Part shown: in pieces, positions 14,239-22,583 of the stretch | Position numbering within the stretch: the stretch's first letter is position 1 | Layout of the letters: each line of letters starts with the position of its first letter | Virus record (IMG/VR): IMGVR_UViG_3300042894_001169 | Coordinates: 1 to 30,016 of that record | Length of the DNA: 30,016 nucleotides | Reading direction: 5' to 3' (one strand) | From: a virus | Notes under the pieces: model-generated | What the model was told of the DNA's origin: nothing | Databases searched by the model: none | Seen by the model: only the letters and a program-made list of their open reading frames with translations | Position numbers and translations under genes: made by a program

Positions 14239-15884
14239 TTGAATTAGAGGTTAAAAACAATTTAGGTTCGCTTAAATCACAGCTTAGAGAGGCGCAAGCT
14301 GAAGTAGCAAAGTTGTCGGAACAGTTTGGTGTAACTTCTAAAGAGGCAGCTAATGCAGCACGTAGAGCAGCGGAACTAAAAGACCAAATAGAAGATGCGA
14401 AAGCCTTAACGGATGCGTTTAATCCTGATGCTAAATTTAAAGCTTTATCTTCTACATTAGGAGGTGTTGCAAGTGGTTTTGCTGCCTATCAAGGGGCTTT
14501 GGGTTTGATTGGTGTTGAAAGCAAAGAAGTTGAAGCGCAACTTTTAAAAGTTCAAAGCGCAATGGCTTTAGCTGAAGGATTACAATCTTTAGGAGGTTTA
14601 AAAGATTCAATGATTGCTTTGGCATCTGTTGTTAAAAACCAAGTTGTCACAGCATTTGCAACGTTAAAAGGTGCAATGATGGCTACGGGTATTGGTTTAG
14701 TTATTGCAGCTATTGGTACTGCTATTTATTTAATGGATCAGTACAACGATGAAATAGAAGATAATATCCAAAAGCAAAAAAGATTAAATGAAGAAAATAA
14801 AAAATATGCTGAACAATTAGGTCAAGTTGCTGAGGCAAGACAAAAGGAACGTAACGCATCAAAAGGTGGTTTAAATGATAAGGAGAGAGAGTTACAATTA
14901 TTAAGAGCAAGAGGTGCAAGTGAGCAAGATATTTACAAAAAAGAAAAAGAAATAATAAATAAAAGAATATTTGACCAAAATGTTTTGTTAAACACTTTTA
15001 TTGGAAATAATGCTGCTGAAAGGCAAAAAAGATTAGAAGCTCAAGAGAATTTAAAAAATTTATATGCTGAGTCTAAGTCTTTAGATGCGTCTTACAATAG
15101 ACAATTAAGAGAGAACCAACAAGAAACAATAAAAAATGCACAAGAACAAAGAGAAAAAGCAAACGAAAAAAGATTACAAGCTGAAAAGGATTTCTATGAC
15201 AATAAAGCAAAGATGCTTGAAGAAGCTGAAAATATAAGGTTAAAACCTATAAATGTTGAAAATCAGTTAAAAAAAGAAAGAGAAAGAGAGCAAAGAAAAA
15301 AAGATTTAATAATACAAATAAACAAAGAAACAAACGAAGAGTTAGTAAAAGATTTAAATAAAAGAATAGAAAAAGAAGAACAACTTGAGCAACAAGCCAA
15401 AGAACAAAAGATACGAATGGCAGGTCAAGCATTTAGTATTATTCAAGGCGTTGCTGACTTATTCGCTCAAGGTAATGAAGAAGACCAACGTAAAGCATTT
15501 CAACTAAACAAAGCGGTTAACATTGGACAGGCAATTATGAATACTGCTCAAGGTGTTACAGCTGCGTTAAGTGGAGGGGGTAACCTTGGTAAAGTGGCAA
15601 CGGGTTTAAACTTTGTTGAGGCTGGGTTAATAGGAACGATAGGAGCTTTGAACATTGCAAAGATTGCTAACACACAATTCCAAGGTGGTGGAGATAGTGG
15701 CGGAGGCGGTGCAACAGCTACACCAACCGCACCACGAACACCAAGCTTTGATATTATACAAGCACAGCCACAAATGCAATTAGGAGCATTGCAACAACAA
15801 CCCGTTAAAGCTTATGTAGTGAGTGGTGAAGTGTCAACAGCGCAAGCCTTAGATCGTAATAGGGTAAGAAATGCAACATTTTAA
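14220..15884 (+). CDS. tape measure protein
   Basis: A 554-residue, mostly helical protein. It opens with a coiled coil of alanine and glutamate (EVKNNLGSLKSQLREAQAEV, AANAARRAAELKDQIEDAKA), then a glycine/alanine-rich segment with a membrane-like stretch (GIGLVIAAIGTAIYLM, about residues 156-171). A long lysine/glutamate-rich coiled coil fills residues 175-395, and another hydrophobic Gly/Ala-rich part lies at about 395-490. A GGGDSGGGGATATP linker and a glutamine-rich tail close it. This pattern fits phage tape measure proteins, which set tail length and enter the host membrane with the DNA. The short length implies a rather short tail (roughly 80 nm at 1.5 angstrom per residue). Confidence 0.85.
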   Translation: MAEKKIIELEVKNNLGSLKSQLREAQAEVAKLSEQFGVTSKEAANAARRAAELKDQIEDAKALTDAFNPDAKFKALSSTLGGVASGFAAYQGALGLIGVESKEVEAQLLKVQSAMALAEGLQSLGGLKDSMIALASVVKNQVVTAFATLKGAMMATGIGLVIAAIGTAIYLMDQYNDEIEDNIQKQKRLNEENKKYAEQLGQVAEARQKERNASKGGLNDKERELQLLRARGASEQDIYKKEKEIINKRIFDQNVLLNTFIGNNAAERQKRLEAQENLKNLYAESKSLDASYNRQLRENQQETIKNAQEQREKANEKRLQAEKDFYDNKAKMLEEAENIRLKPINVENQLKKEREREQRKKDLIIQINKETNEELVKDLNKRIEKEEQLEQQAKEQKIRMAGQAFSIIQGVADLFAQGNEEDQRKAFQLNKAVNIGQAIMNTAQGVTAALSGGGNLGKVATGLNFVEAGLIGTIGALNIAKIANTQFQGGGDSGGGGATATPTAPRTPSFDIIQAQPQMQLGALQQQPVKAYVVSGEVSTAQALDRNRVRNATF

Positions 15885-15905
15885 TCAATTCTAAGTTATA
15901 AAGAT

Positions 15906-16472
15906 ATGCAGAACATAGAGCTAACAATTAAGGATGATGAGCAAGGGGTTTTCGCAATTTCATTAGTCGACAGGCCTGCCATAGAAGAAACGTTTATTTT
16001 CTTAAGTGAGATAAGTGTAGAATTGAAAGTAACCAACGATGAGAAACGTGAAGTTGTAGGATTGGCATTAGTTCCTAACAAACAGATATACAGACGTATA
16101 CAAGACAAAGAGTTTACGATTTCGTTTAGTGAAGAGACCATAGCAAAGGTGCAAGAACTTTATCTTAAAAAGAATTATAATAACAACGTAACCGTTGACC
16201 ACGAGCATAGTGTTGAGGGTGTGAGTTTGATTGAGAGTTGGATCGTTGAGGATGAGAAATTCGATAAGTCTAATCTTTACAACTTAAATGCGGTTAAGGG
16301 GTCATGGGTTGTTAAGATGAAAGTTTACAATGAGGAGGTGTGGCAACAAATCAAGGACGGTAAATTCAAAGGATTTAGTATCGAGGGTAAGTTTGACGGC
16401 TTAGACCAATTGCAAGCGGAAAGTCATGAGGACATAGTAAATGAAATAAAGGAACTTTTAAAACAAATATAA
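15906..16472 (+). CDS. XkdF-like prohead serine protease
   Basis: A 188-residue protein with the features of the XkdF-like maturation protease family: AISLVDRPAIEETF (residues 17-30), VGLALVPNKQIYRR (51-64), FTISFSEETIAKVQELYLKK (70-89), VDHEHSVEGVSLIESW (97-112) and GFSIEGKFD near 155-163. H99 and S107 are the best catalytic candidates. The enzyme would cut scaffold and perhaps the capsid N-terminus during prohead maturation. It lies ahead of fibre-like genes, while the scaffold is 3 kb downstream, so the head genes are split. I place it in the protease family by pattern, not by structure. Confidence 0.8.
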   Translation: MQNIELTIKDDEQGVFAISLVDRPAIEETFIFLSEISVELKVTNDEKREVVGLALVPNKQIYRRIQDKEFTISFSEETIAKVQELYLKKNYNNNVTVDHEHSVEGVSLIESWIVEDEKFDKSNLYNLNAVKGSWVVKMKVYNEEVWQQIKDGKFKGFSIEGKFDGLDQLQAESHEDIVNEIKELLKQI

Positions 16473-16474
16473 AA

Positions 16475-17194
16475 ATGGGAGTAACAATAATTGACAACAC
16501 GCAAACTATTAACAACGCAACTTGGAAGGTGCAACCTGATGTGTTGACGTCTGAAAGCGGAATAGTAAAAGAAAACGGAACTATCCATTACATTGATGGT
16601 AAGTTAAAATACCATGTTGACGGCTCGATTAAAGAAGTAGGAGTTGGACAGGATTACGGAATTACTGTATTAGATAAGATTACAGCCGTGCCAAGTTCAC
16701 CAACGATAGGAGATAGGTATTTATACGCATCAGGAACGTATGCAGGAGTGATTGAATGGGATGGTACTTTTTGGGCTTATGTATTGCAAAATTCAGCAGC
16801 AACAGTTGGTACATTAGTAACAGCGGTTAAAAATAATACTACTTATCGTTGGAATGGTACAAGTTGGGTAACGTACACGCAACAAAAAGTGATTGACCTA
16901 AGTTTGTCACGTAAAACTGATTCTTACACATTAGTAGCTGCTGACAACGGACAAGTAGTTGAAATGAATAAAGCAACGGCTAACACTTTGACTGTACCTC
17001 AAAACATTTTTACAGCAGGTCAACAAGTTTTAATAACACAATACGGAGCAGGACAAACAACAATTGCAGCGGGTTCGGGTGTAACGTTAAGAAGTGACGG
17101 TGGCAAATTGAAAATCAATAGCCAATATTCGAGTGCTACTATTTTGTTTATCTCCGCAACGGAGGCTTATGTATTCGGAAATTTAGCATTATAA
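16475..17194 (+). CDS. virion fibre-like or surface protein (239 aa)
   Basis: A beta-rich protein with repeated low-complexity segments. The N-terminal part has TIIDNTQTINNATWKVQPDV and IHYIDGKLKYHVDGSIKE. The middle (VPSSPTIGDRYLYASGTYAG, VIEWDGTFWAYVLQ) resembles domains of phage tail and appendage proteins. The C-terminal part (YTLVAADNGQVVEMN, then VLITQYGAGQTTIAAGSGVT, LRSDGGKLKINSQ) matches a module common in phage fibres and head decorations. It is probably a virion surface or receptor-contact protein, linked by overlap to the next two genes. Confidence 0.65.
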   Translation: MGVTIIDNTQTINNATWKVQPDVLTSESGIVKENGTIHYIDGKLKYHVDGSIKEVGVGQDYGITVLDKITAVPSSPTIGDRYLYASGTYAGVIEWDGTFWAYVLQNSAATVGTLVTAVKNNTTYRWNGTSWVTYTQQKVIDLSLSRKTDSYTLVAADNGQVVEMNKATANTLTVPQNIFTAGQQVLITQYGAGQTTIAAGSGVTLRSDGGKLKINSQYSSATILFISATEAYVFGNLAL

Positions 17195-17436
17195 TGAGCT
17201 TAATACCTTCGTTTATAAGGTTTAAAGAAGTCACTACCGCATTGGATAGTGACTCTTTATTTTTACAACCTATTGATTCAGATATACCTAAAAAAGTATC
17301 GTTGTCAAATTTCACGACCTATTTAGGTGATGAGGATAACGGTATTCTATTTGGTGGCACGGGTGCAGATGAGGACGTTTATAAGATTACAGGAGGTGTA
17401 GGCACGAGTATTAATTCAGACATATACAATTTATGA
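17194..17436 (+). CDS. small structural protein (80 aa)
   Basis: Opens MSLIPSFIRFKEVTTALDSD and continues LFLQPIDSDIPKKVSLSNF, then a glycine/aspartate-rich end. The pattern (xxPKKVSLSNFTTYLGD) is seen in linker or adaptor segments of phage appendage proteins. The start overlaps the previous stop by one base and the stop overlaps the next ATG by 4. Probably a fibre adaptor; not proven. Confidence 0.55.
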   Translation: MSLIPSFIRFKEVTTALDSDSLFLQPIDSDIPKKVSLSNFTTYLGDEDNGILFGGTGADEDVYKITGGVGTSINSDIYNL

Positions 17437-18464
17437 GCGATATAACAAAACGAATAATAATTAAAAAAGGTAGTGGTATTGCAACCGTACCAAGTAGCTC
17501 AGACCATAGGGACGGCACGTGGTTAGCTACGGATATTTACATCGGTGAATTCTACATGAATACTGTTAACGGTAAGATATACACACGTACAGCAAGTGGT
17601 ATAGAAGAGATTATTTACGATGTAGCAGACTTTGAAGTATTAGCAAATAAAGCGACTGATTTCACTGCTATAAACAACACTAAATATCCAACTACTCAGG
17701 CAGTAGAGAATCAAATTGATGCTAAATTATTAGCTGAAAACTATTGGATTGTAGGAAGCGCAGAAATTGCAAGGGGTTACAGAGCGCAACACAACTCAAC
17801 AACCGTATTAGCTGAAAATATTGCAACAGGAACACTACAAGGTACAGCAACAGCGGTGGCAGTATCAACAACATCTATACAAACTAAAAAAACACGTTTA
17901 AAAATAGGTGTTTCAACACCTGCGTTAAATGGTATTTGTGGTTATAGGTCAACAAGTGCGTTTAACATTGTGGGAACAGGTTGGAAAATGGCAGTTGCTT
18001 TTGGTATAAGTGATACTGGTTTTAACACATCCGCTCGTCAATTTTATGGTATGACAGCAACAACAGCCTCTTTAGGTTTGTCTTCTACTGTTACAGTTGA
18101 AAGTTTGTTAAATATTATTGGTGTTGGTTCGGATGCTTCTGACACTAATTTACAAGTATTTCATAACGATGGGTCAGGTACTGCTACAAAAATAGACTTA
18201 GGCTCAAACTTTCTTGCAAATAGAACAAGTGGGGCGGTTGCTACTGATTTCTTTGTGTTTGAAATGTACAACCCTTTTGATTCTATGAATGTATATTACA
18301 AAGTTACTTCTTTAGAAAACAACGTAACAGTTGAGGGTACTATCACAACTAATTTACCAAGTGATACAACGCCAATAACTATTCAAGCTTGTAGAACGTC
18401 GGGAGCATCTTCAAATGCTTGTAGCTTTGATATTAGTCAATTAACTTTAAATTGTTTATCATGA
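17433..18464 (+). CDS. tail fibre or receptor-binding-like protein (343 aa)
   Basis: An N-terminal segment, MSDITKRIIIKKGSGIATVP, then GEFYMNTVNGKIYTR, resembles the attachment end of phage fibres. A helical linker (AVENQIDAKLLAENYW, with KATDFTAINNTKYPTTQA) follows. Residues 105-343 form a beta-rich domain with many threonine/serine strands. The final part (ITIQACRTSGASSNACSFDI) has three cysteines. The composition and layout fit a trimeric receptor-binding or decoration protein, and the host specificity probably lies in the C-terminal domain. Function inferred from architecture and position. Confidence 0.6.
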   Translation: MSDITKRIIIKKGSGIATVPSSSDHRDGTWLATDIYIGEFYMNTVNGKIYTRTASGIEEIIYDVADFEVLANKATDFTAINNTKYPTTQAVENQIDAKLLAENYWIVGSAEIARGYRAQHNSTTVLAENIATGTLQGTATAVAVSTTSIQTKKTRLKIGVSTPALNGICGYRSTSAFNIVGTGWKMAVAFGISDTGFNTSARQFYGMTATTASLGLSSTVTVESLLNIIGVGSDASDTNLQVFHNDGSGTATKIDLGSNFLANRTSGAVATDFFVFEMYNPFDSMNVYYKVTSLENNVTVEGTITTNLPSDTTPITIQACRTSGASSNACSFDISQLTLNCLS

Positions 18465-18610
18465 TAGAAGTAATACAAGAAGTAAGAGGAGCTTATACTT
18501 ATGTAGAAAGTAGCTACTTAAACATAATAAAAGTAGGTAGTGAAGTTTTGAACGCTGATGTAGCAACAGAAATAACAGCTCAAGAAACTATCATAAATGA
18601 TTATATCTAA
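18461..18610 (+). CDS. small hypothetical protein after fibre gene (49 aa)
   Basis: An acidic protein with the sequence start MIEVIQEVRGAYTYVES, whose ATGA overlap with the fibre stop marks it as part of the same operon. Beta pattern YTYVESSYLNIIKVGSEVL. Possibly a small chaperone or accessory of the fibre. Not recognised. A 36-base gap follows. Confidence 0.6.
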   Translation: MIEVIQEVRGAYTYVESSYLNIIKVGSEVLNADVATEITAQETIINDYI

Positions 18611-18646
18611 TTTACAACAAAGACCCTAAAAAAAGGTTATTTAATT

Positions 18647-19261
18647 ATGAATGAAGTCAAGTACATTTTAGAGCAAATCAGGAAGACCAAAACAATAGTG
18701 CTAATTATAATCCTACTTGCCTTCATTCTTTTTTATTACAAGTCTTTAGTTACTCAAGTAGTGATAACCAAAATAGAGAAAGTTGACGAAGTAAAAAAAG
18801 ACATAACTAATAATGTTTTGATTCAACAAATGTTAAATGACTTGATGTTGAAATACAAAGCGGATAGGGCGTATATCTTCCAATTTCACAACACTATTAA
18901 ATACTACGACGGCACTCATAGAAACCACCAATCAATGAGTTTTGAAGTGTGTAACAATGGTGTAAGCCCTGAAGCACATAACTTACAAAACATACCGGTT
19001 AGTTTATACCCATTGTTCTTGCAACAAATAATGTTAGAACGTATGAACTATTGCGACGTAAAGGAAATACAAGAACATACAACAAAATCGGAGTTGTTAA
19101 GACAAGGCGTTAAGTCTATTTGTATTGCGCCGTATTTTAAGAATGGAAACTTTGTGGCTTACATTGGTATTGACTATGTGAAAAAGGGAATGTGTAAGGA
19201 TATAGATTTTAGAGAATTTAAACAATTTACAAACGAAATAGGAACAATTTTAATGTTATGA
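18647..19261 (+). CDS. membrane protein with GAF-like domain (204 aa)
   Basis: One membrane helix near the N-terminus (KTIVLIIILLAFILFYY, residues 15-31) is followed by a linker and a soluble domain of about 140 residues. That domain has YKADRAYIFQFHNTIKYYDG, then NLQNIPVSLYPLFLQQIMLE, then GVKSICIAPYFKNGNFVAY with IGIDYV. The pattern FQFHN...YIGIDYV resembles GAF-type ligand-sensing domains found in phage membrane proteins. It lies between fibre and scaffold genes, where a lysis or superinfection protein would not be expected. It may sense a small molecule at the inner membrane or join in DNA entry. Both are speculation. Confidence 0.65.
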   Translation: MNEVKYILEQIRKTKTIVLIIILLAFILFYYKSLVTQVVITKIEKVDEVKKDITNNVLIQQMLNDLMLKYKADRAYIFQFHNTIKYYDGTHRNHQSMSFEVCNNGVSPEAHNLQNIPVSLYPLFLQQIMLERMNYCDVKEIQEHTTKSELLRQGVKSICIAPYFKNGNFVAYIGIDYVKKGMCKDIDFREFKQFTNEIGTILML

Positions 19262-19419
19262 GAAAAGGAGGTAAAAAAGGTTGCCAATGTAAAGATGGCA
19301 CGTACAGCAAAGAATGTTGCGATGGTCAATCACAAGGGATTGGAAGCACTGAGCAACAAGTAGTAAGTAACGTAACCCACACTATTCAAGTACGGGAAAT
19401 TACAACAGAAAGAGGTTAA
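19258..19419 (+). CDS. small Cys-rich protein (53 aa)
   Basis: A short basic protein with a CxC...CC pattern: KKGCQCKDGTYSKECCDGQS. This small motif (CKDGTYSKECC) is seen in Bacteroidetes phages in the same place before scaffold genes. It may bind a metal or make disulfides. The rest (VVSNVTHTIQVREITT) looks like one strand pair. It overlaps the GAF gene by 4 bases. Function unknown; a virion-associated role is possible. Confidence 0.65.
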   Translation: MRKGGKKGCQCKDGTYSKECCDGQSQGIGSTEQQVVSNVTHTIQVREITTERG

Positions 19420-19443
19420 TTAAGTTATTAAAGAAAAACGTTT

Positions 19444-20025
19444 ATGAATAAAGAAATAAAAGATGCGTTGAAAACTATCAAGACATTCTTAGGAATGGAA
19501 GTGAAGTTAGAGCAAATGAAATTGATTGATGGTAACACGGTTATCGAAGCGGACTCTTTCGAGCCTGGTGCAAGTGTTATGATTGTAGTTCCTGAGGGCG
19601 AACCAGTACCATTGGAAGTTGGAAAGTACGAACTTGAAGACGGTAGACTATTGGTAGTCGAAGAAAAAGGTATGATTGCTTCAATTGAAGAGATGCCAAA
19701 AGAAGACGTTGAGGAAGAGATGCCAGTTGAGGCTGATGTGACTCCTGAAGTTGAAGTTAAGCAACCTAAAAAAGTTGTGCAAATCACTGAGCAACACTTC
19801 GCAGAAATGAAGGCTAAAATTGAAGAGCTTGAAACTAAGTTAGCATCAATGACTCCTGAAGTAGTTGAAGAACAACCAACGGACGTAATCGAATTTAGCG
19901 CAGAACCGAAACCGATTCAGTTCAACCCTGAGAACGTACAACCAATAGAGAAAATTGATTTAGCAATTAACACGCCTAAATCGTTAAGAGATAGAATTTT
20001 AGAAGAAGTATATAACAACAAATAA
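19444..20025 (+). CDS. head scaffold-like protein (193 aa)
   Basis: A very acidic protein just before the major capsid protein. The N-terminal domain (residues 20-80) is beta-rich (MKLIDGNTVIEADSFEPGAS, KYELEDGRLLVVEEKG). Residues 80-112 are an acidic linker (DVEEEMPVEADVTPEVEVKQ). Residues 117-140 form a coiled coil (EQHFAEMKAKIEELETKLAS), and a basic C-terminus follows (TPKSLRDRILEEVYNNK). This matches scaffolds of HK97-type heads: acidic, helical, with a basic end that binds the capsid. The XkdF-like protease would degrade it during maturation. Assignment is by composition and position. Confidence 0.75.
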   Translation: MNKEIKDALKTIKTFLGMEVKLEQMKLIDGNTVIEADSFEPGASVMIVVPEGEPVPLEVGKYELEDGRLLVVEEKGMIASIEEMPKEDVEEEMPVEADVTPEVEVKQPKKVVQITEQHFAEMKAKIEELETKLASMTPEVVEEQPTDVIEFSAEPKPIQFNPENVQPIEKIDLAINTPKSLRDRILEEVYNNK

Positions 20026-20036
20026 ACAAATAAAAA

Positions 20037-20990
20037 ATGGCTACAACAGTTAACATTTCAACTTCATATGCTGGACAGGATTCTAAGCTATGGGTAAAAG
20101 CTGCATTATTAAGCGGTAACACATTGGCAAATGGAGGTATGACTATCATTCCTAACATTGCTTACAAAACAACAATGCAGAAATTAAGCACGGATGGTCT
20201 TTTAAAAGATGCAACGTGTGACTTTACTGCACTTTCTACTGTAACACTTTCTGAAAGAAGTTTGACTTTAGAACCATTTCAAGTAAATTTACAATTGTGT
20301 AAGAAAGATTTTTATGCAACTTGGTCTGCTGAAGAAATGGGATTATCTGCTAATAAAGTTTTAGCTAAATCTTTTGTAGATTATTTCTTGGCTTATATTA
20401 CTGAAAAAGTTGCTGAATCAGTTGAGGTTTCTATTTGGAGAGGTGCTAACGGTACAACAGGTCAAATTGATGGTATCATGACTTTGTTAACTGCTGACGC
20501 TGCTTTACCAACTGCAAACGAGGTTGCTGGTACAACTGTAACATCTTCAAACGTTGTTGCTGAATTAGGTAAAATTGTAGATGCAATTCCTGCTGCTTTG
20601 TATGGTGCACCTGACTTGAAAATTTACGTTTCTCAAAACATCGCTAAGGCTTATGTTAGAGCGCTTGGAGGTTTCTCAGTTGCGGCTACATCAAACAATG
20701 GTGTTGAAAACAAAGGTACACAATGGTACAATGGTCAAGGGTTAACTTTCGATGGTATTCCAATTTTCGTTGCTAACGGATTAGCTGCTAACACAGCAAT
20801 TGCTGCTGAGACTTCTAACTTGTTCTTTGGTTGCGGTTTATTAAATGACACGAATGAAATCAAATTATTGGACATGTCAGAAATCGACGGTAGCATGAAT
20901 GTAAGATTTGTGATGAGAGCGGGAATGGCTGTAAATTACCATTCAGTATCTGACATCGTTACTTACGGAATCACGAATTCAGCTAACTAA
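20037..20990 (+). CDS. major capsid protein (HK97-like fold expected)
   Basis: A 317-residue protein right after the scaffold. It has the composition of a capsid protein (many Ala, Thr, Val, Asn) and landmarks common in Bacteroidetes phage capsids: MTIIPNIAYKTTMQKL, LEPFQVNLQLCKKDFYATW, VDYFLAYITEKVAESVEVSI, GANGTTGQIDGIMT and TFDGIPIFVANGL. An N-terminal arm of about 30 residues and a C-terminal strand (MRAGMAVNYHSVSDIV) complete the layout. It forms the icosahedral shell. Codon choice shifts toward GCT, GGT and TCT as in highly expressed genes. A terminator follows 24 bases after the stop. Confidence 0.85.
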   Translation: MATTVNISTSYAGQDSKLWVKAALLSGNTLANGGMTIIPNIAYKTTMQKLSTDGLLKDATCDFTALSTVTLSERSLTLEPFQVNLQLCKKDFYATWSAEEMGLSANKVLAKSFVDYFLAYITEKVAESVEVSIWRGANGTTGQIDGIMTLLTADAALPTANEVAGTTVTSSNVVAELGKIVDAIPAALYGAPDLKIYVSQNIAKAYVRALGGFSVAATSNNGVENKGTQWYNGQGLTFDGIPIFVANGLAANTAIAAETSNLFFGCGLLNDTNEIKLLDMSEIDGSMNVRFVMRAGMAVNYHSVSDIVTYGITNSAN

Positions 20991-21011
20991 TTAACTAATT
21001 AATAACCAATT

Positions 21012-21042
21012 AAAGGGAGGGTATATTCCCTCCTTTTTTTTT
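21012..21042 (+). terminator. intrinsic terminator after major capsid gene
   Basis: Stem GGAGGG (21016-21021) with CCCTCC (21028-21033), loop TATATT, then nine T at 21034-21042. It lies directly after the capsid gene. Probably it reduces transcription of the downstream genes relative to the capsid. Confidence 0.85.
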
Positions 21043-21054
21043 AAACTTTAAATT

Positions 21055-21597
21055 ATGGCTTGCAATTTAACAATAGGAAGAGCAGAAGCATGTAAGGAAG
21101 CAATTGGAGGTTTGAAGGCGGTGTACTTCATCAACTTTCAAATTGTTCCGTCTGATGTTACTTTCTCGAATGACTTAATAACAGCAGTGACAAACGTGGA
21201 TAACTTATATAAATATGAGTTAAAATCAAATGAAAACGTATTTGATCAAGAAATCGTATCAAGCCGTGAAGCTGGGACAACTTTCTTCAGACAAACGTTA
21301 ACAATTAAGTTAAAAAAACAAGATGCGACAACACACAAAGAAATAAAGTTATTAGCTTACTCTAGACCGCACGTTTTAGTAGAGAATAACAACGGTCAAT
21401 TTTTCTTGATGGGATTGTTTAGAGGAGCAGATTTAACGGCGGGTAGTATCAATAATGGCGGGGCGCTTTCAGATTTTTCAGGTTACAGTTTGACTTTTAC
21501 GGCGGAAGAGGCTTTACCAGCACCATTCACTGATATTACAAGTTCAACTACTATCGTTTCTGATTGTTTCACGGGTGCAACTGTTGTAACTGCTTAG
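21055..21597 (+). CDS. probable major tail tube protein, paralogue A (180 aa)
   Basis: A beta-rich protein next to the capsid gene and the first of two similar genes. Landmarks are ITIGRAEACKEAIGGLKAVY-like text near the start, YKYELKSNENVFDQEIVSSR, then RQTLTIKLKKQDATTHKEIK, and GQFFLMGLFRGADLTAG with NNGGALSDFSGYSLTF. A tube-forming protein of the same size and strand pattern is expected near capsid and portal genes. Position, abundance-type composition and duplication favour a tail tube or similar major virion protein. No direct evidence separates tube from another virion role. Confidence 0.6.
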   Translation: MACNLTIGRAEACKEAIGGLKAVYFINFQIVPSDVTFSNDLITAVTNVDNLYKYELKSNENVFDQEIVSSREAGTTFFRQTLTIKLKKQDATTHKEIKLLAYSRPHVLVENNNGQFFLMGLFRGADLTAGSINNGGALSDFSGYSLTFTAEEALPAPFTDITSSTTIVSDCFTGATVVTA

Positions 21598-21599
21598 TC

Positions 21600-22196
21600 A
21601 TGGCTTGCTTAATAACTTCGGGACGTATAGAGCCGTGTAAAGATAGCCTTGGTGGGTTGCGTAATGTATACTTCATTAATGAAGATATTGCAGCAAACTA
21701 CATTTACAAGGAAACAACTTTAGGCAGTGGTATTTATATAGTAGATACAGATTTTAATGAGTCGATTGATTACGTTAATTTTGTGGAGAAACTTTATAAG
21801 TTTGAGTTGAAATCTAATGAGAATGTTTACGACCAAGAAATAGTTAGTTCACGTGAAAACGGTACTACTTTTTTTCGTCAAACATTGACTATTAAACTAA
21901 AAAAACAGGACATAGCAACGCACAATGCTGTTAAAACATTGGCTTATGCAAAACCACGTATTTTAGTTGAAAACAACGAAGGACAATTTTTCTTGGTTGG
22001 ACTACTTAGAGGTTGTGATTTAACAGCAGGAAGTATAAATAATGGAGGGGCTTTGGGTGATTTTAGCGGTTATTCCATGACCTTCCAAGCGGAAGAGCTA
22101 CTCCCGTCGCAATTCGTTGCAAGTGGTACAAGTGCGTTTTATTACGACATTGATCCATCAGGAGGACAAACAGCAAGTATAATAGTTACAAGTTAA
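21600..22196 (+). CDS. probable major tail protein, paralogue B (198 aa)
   Basis: The tandem partner of the preceding gene, starting 3 bases after its stop. I chose ATG 21600 (MACLITSGRIEPCKDSLGGL) since it aligns with the paralogue's MACNLTIGRAEACK start; the longer frame from 21564 reads into its cysteine-rich end. Shared blocks include KFELKSNENVYDQEIVSSR, RQTLTIKLKKQD, NNGGALGDFSGYS and FQAEELLP. An insertion near residues 35-60 (YKETTLGSGIYIVDTDFNES) and a different C-terminus distinguish it. One copy may form the tube, the other cap or decorate it. A terminator follows. Confidence 0.6.
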   Translation: MACLITSGRIEPCKDSLGGLRNVYFINEDIAANYIYKETTLGSGIYIVDTDFNESIDYVNFVEKLYKFELKSNENVYDQEIVSSRENGTTFFRQTLTIKLKKQDIATHNAVKTLAYAKPRILVENNEGQFFLVGLLRGCDLTAGSINNGGALGDFSGYSMTFQAEELLPSQFVASGTSAFYYDIDPSGGQTASIIVTS

Positions 22197-22202
22197 TTTT
22201 TC

Positions 22203-22231
22203 GGAGGGGTTTAATAGCCCCTCTTTTTTTT
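22203..22231 (+). terminator. intrinsic terminator after tail paralogues
   Basis: Stem GAGGGG (22204-22209) with CCCCTC (22218-22223), loop of eight bases, then eight T (22224-22231). It closes the capsid and tail-paralogue transcription unit. A TTG at the end of the T run is in frame with the next gene but is unlikely to be its start. Confidence 0.85.
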
Positions 22232-22265
22232 GCAACAAAAACACTCTTTTTTAGTTATACTATTA

Positions 22266-22583
22266 ATGATAGTATTAACGACATCCACATCACCGCAAAC
22301 GGTTTATTTTATCCCACGTGAAGGCACGGGTAATTCAGATAAGATATTTTTAACAGACGAACAAACAAACGTCACCACAACGATTAATATTACTACCTAC
22401 GCAACGGGTGATTATTACCACACGGCAACGGCTACATTTGCATTAAAAGAAGGTCATACGTATATTTGTAAGATTGGAAAAACAAACGATATCCGATTCT
22501 ATGGACGTGTATTTTGTACAGATAATCCAAGCTCGAATTTCACACAAACGGTAACAACCAACGAATTTATTATTTATGAATAA
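22266..22583 (+). CDS. virion-associated beta-strand protein (105 aa)
   Basis: A secondary-structure-rich protein just before the portal. The strand text VYFIPREGTGNSDKIFLTDE, NVTTTINITTYATGDYYHTA, HTYICKIGKTNDIRFYGRVF and CTDNPSSNFTQTV suggests one Ig-like or beta-sandwich domain. I prefer ATG 22266 over a TTG at 22230, which lies in the terminator; the longer form would add a hydrophobic stretch (HSFLVILLMIVL). The pattern IxFxGRVFCT is common in small virion proteins of this phage group. It overlaps the portal start by 8 bases. Confidence 0.6.
   Translation: MIVLTTSTSPQTVYFIPREGTGNSDKIFLTDEQTNVTTTINITTYATGDYYHTATATFALKEGHTYICKIGKTNDIRFYGRVFCTDNPSSNFTQTVTTNEFIIYE

Noticed and set aside
22230-22265. 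TTG start at 22230 with an apparent signal-like hydrophobic stretch
   Set aside because: The codon lies in the T-run of the terminator, and the ATG at 22266 gives the usual start for this small virion protein.
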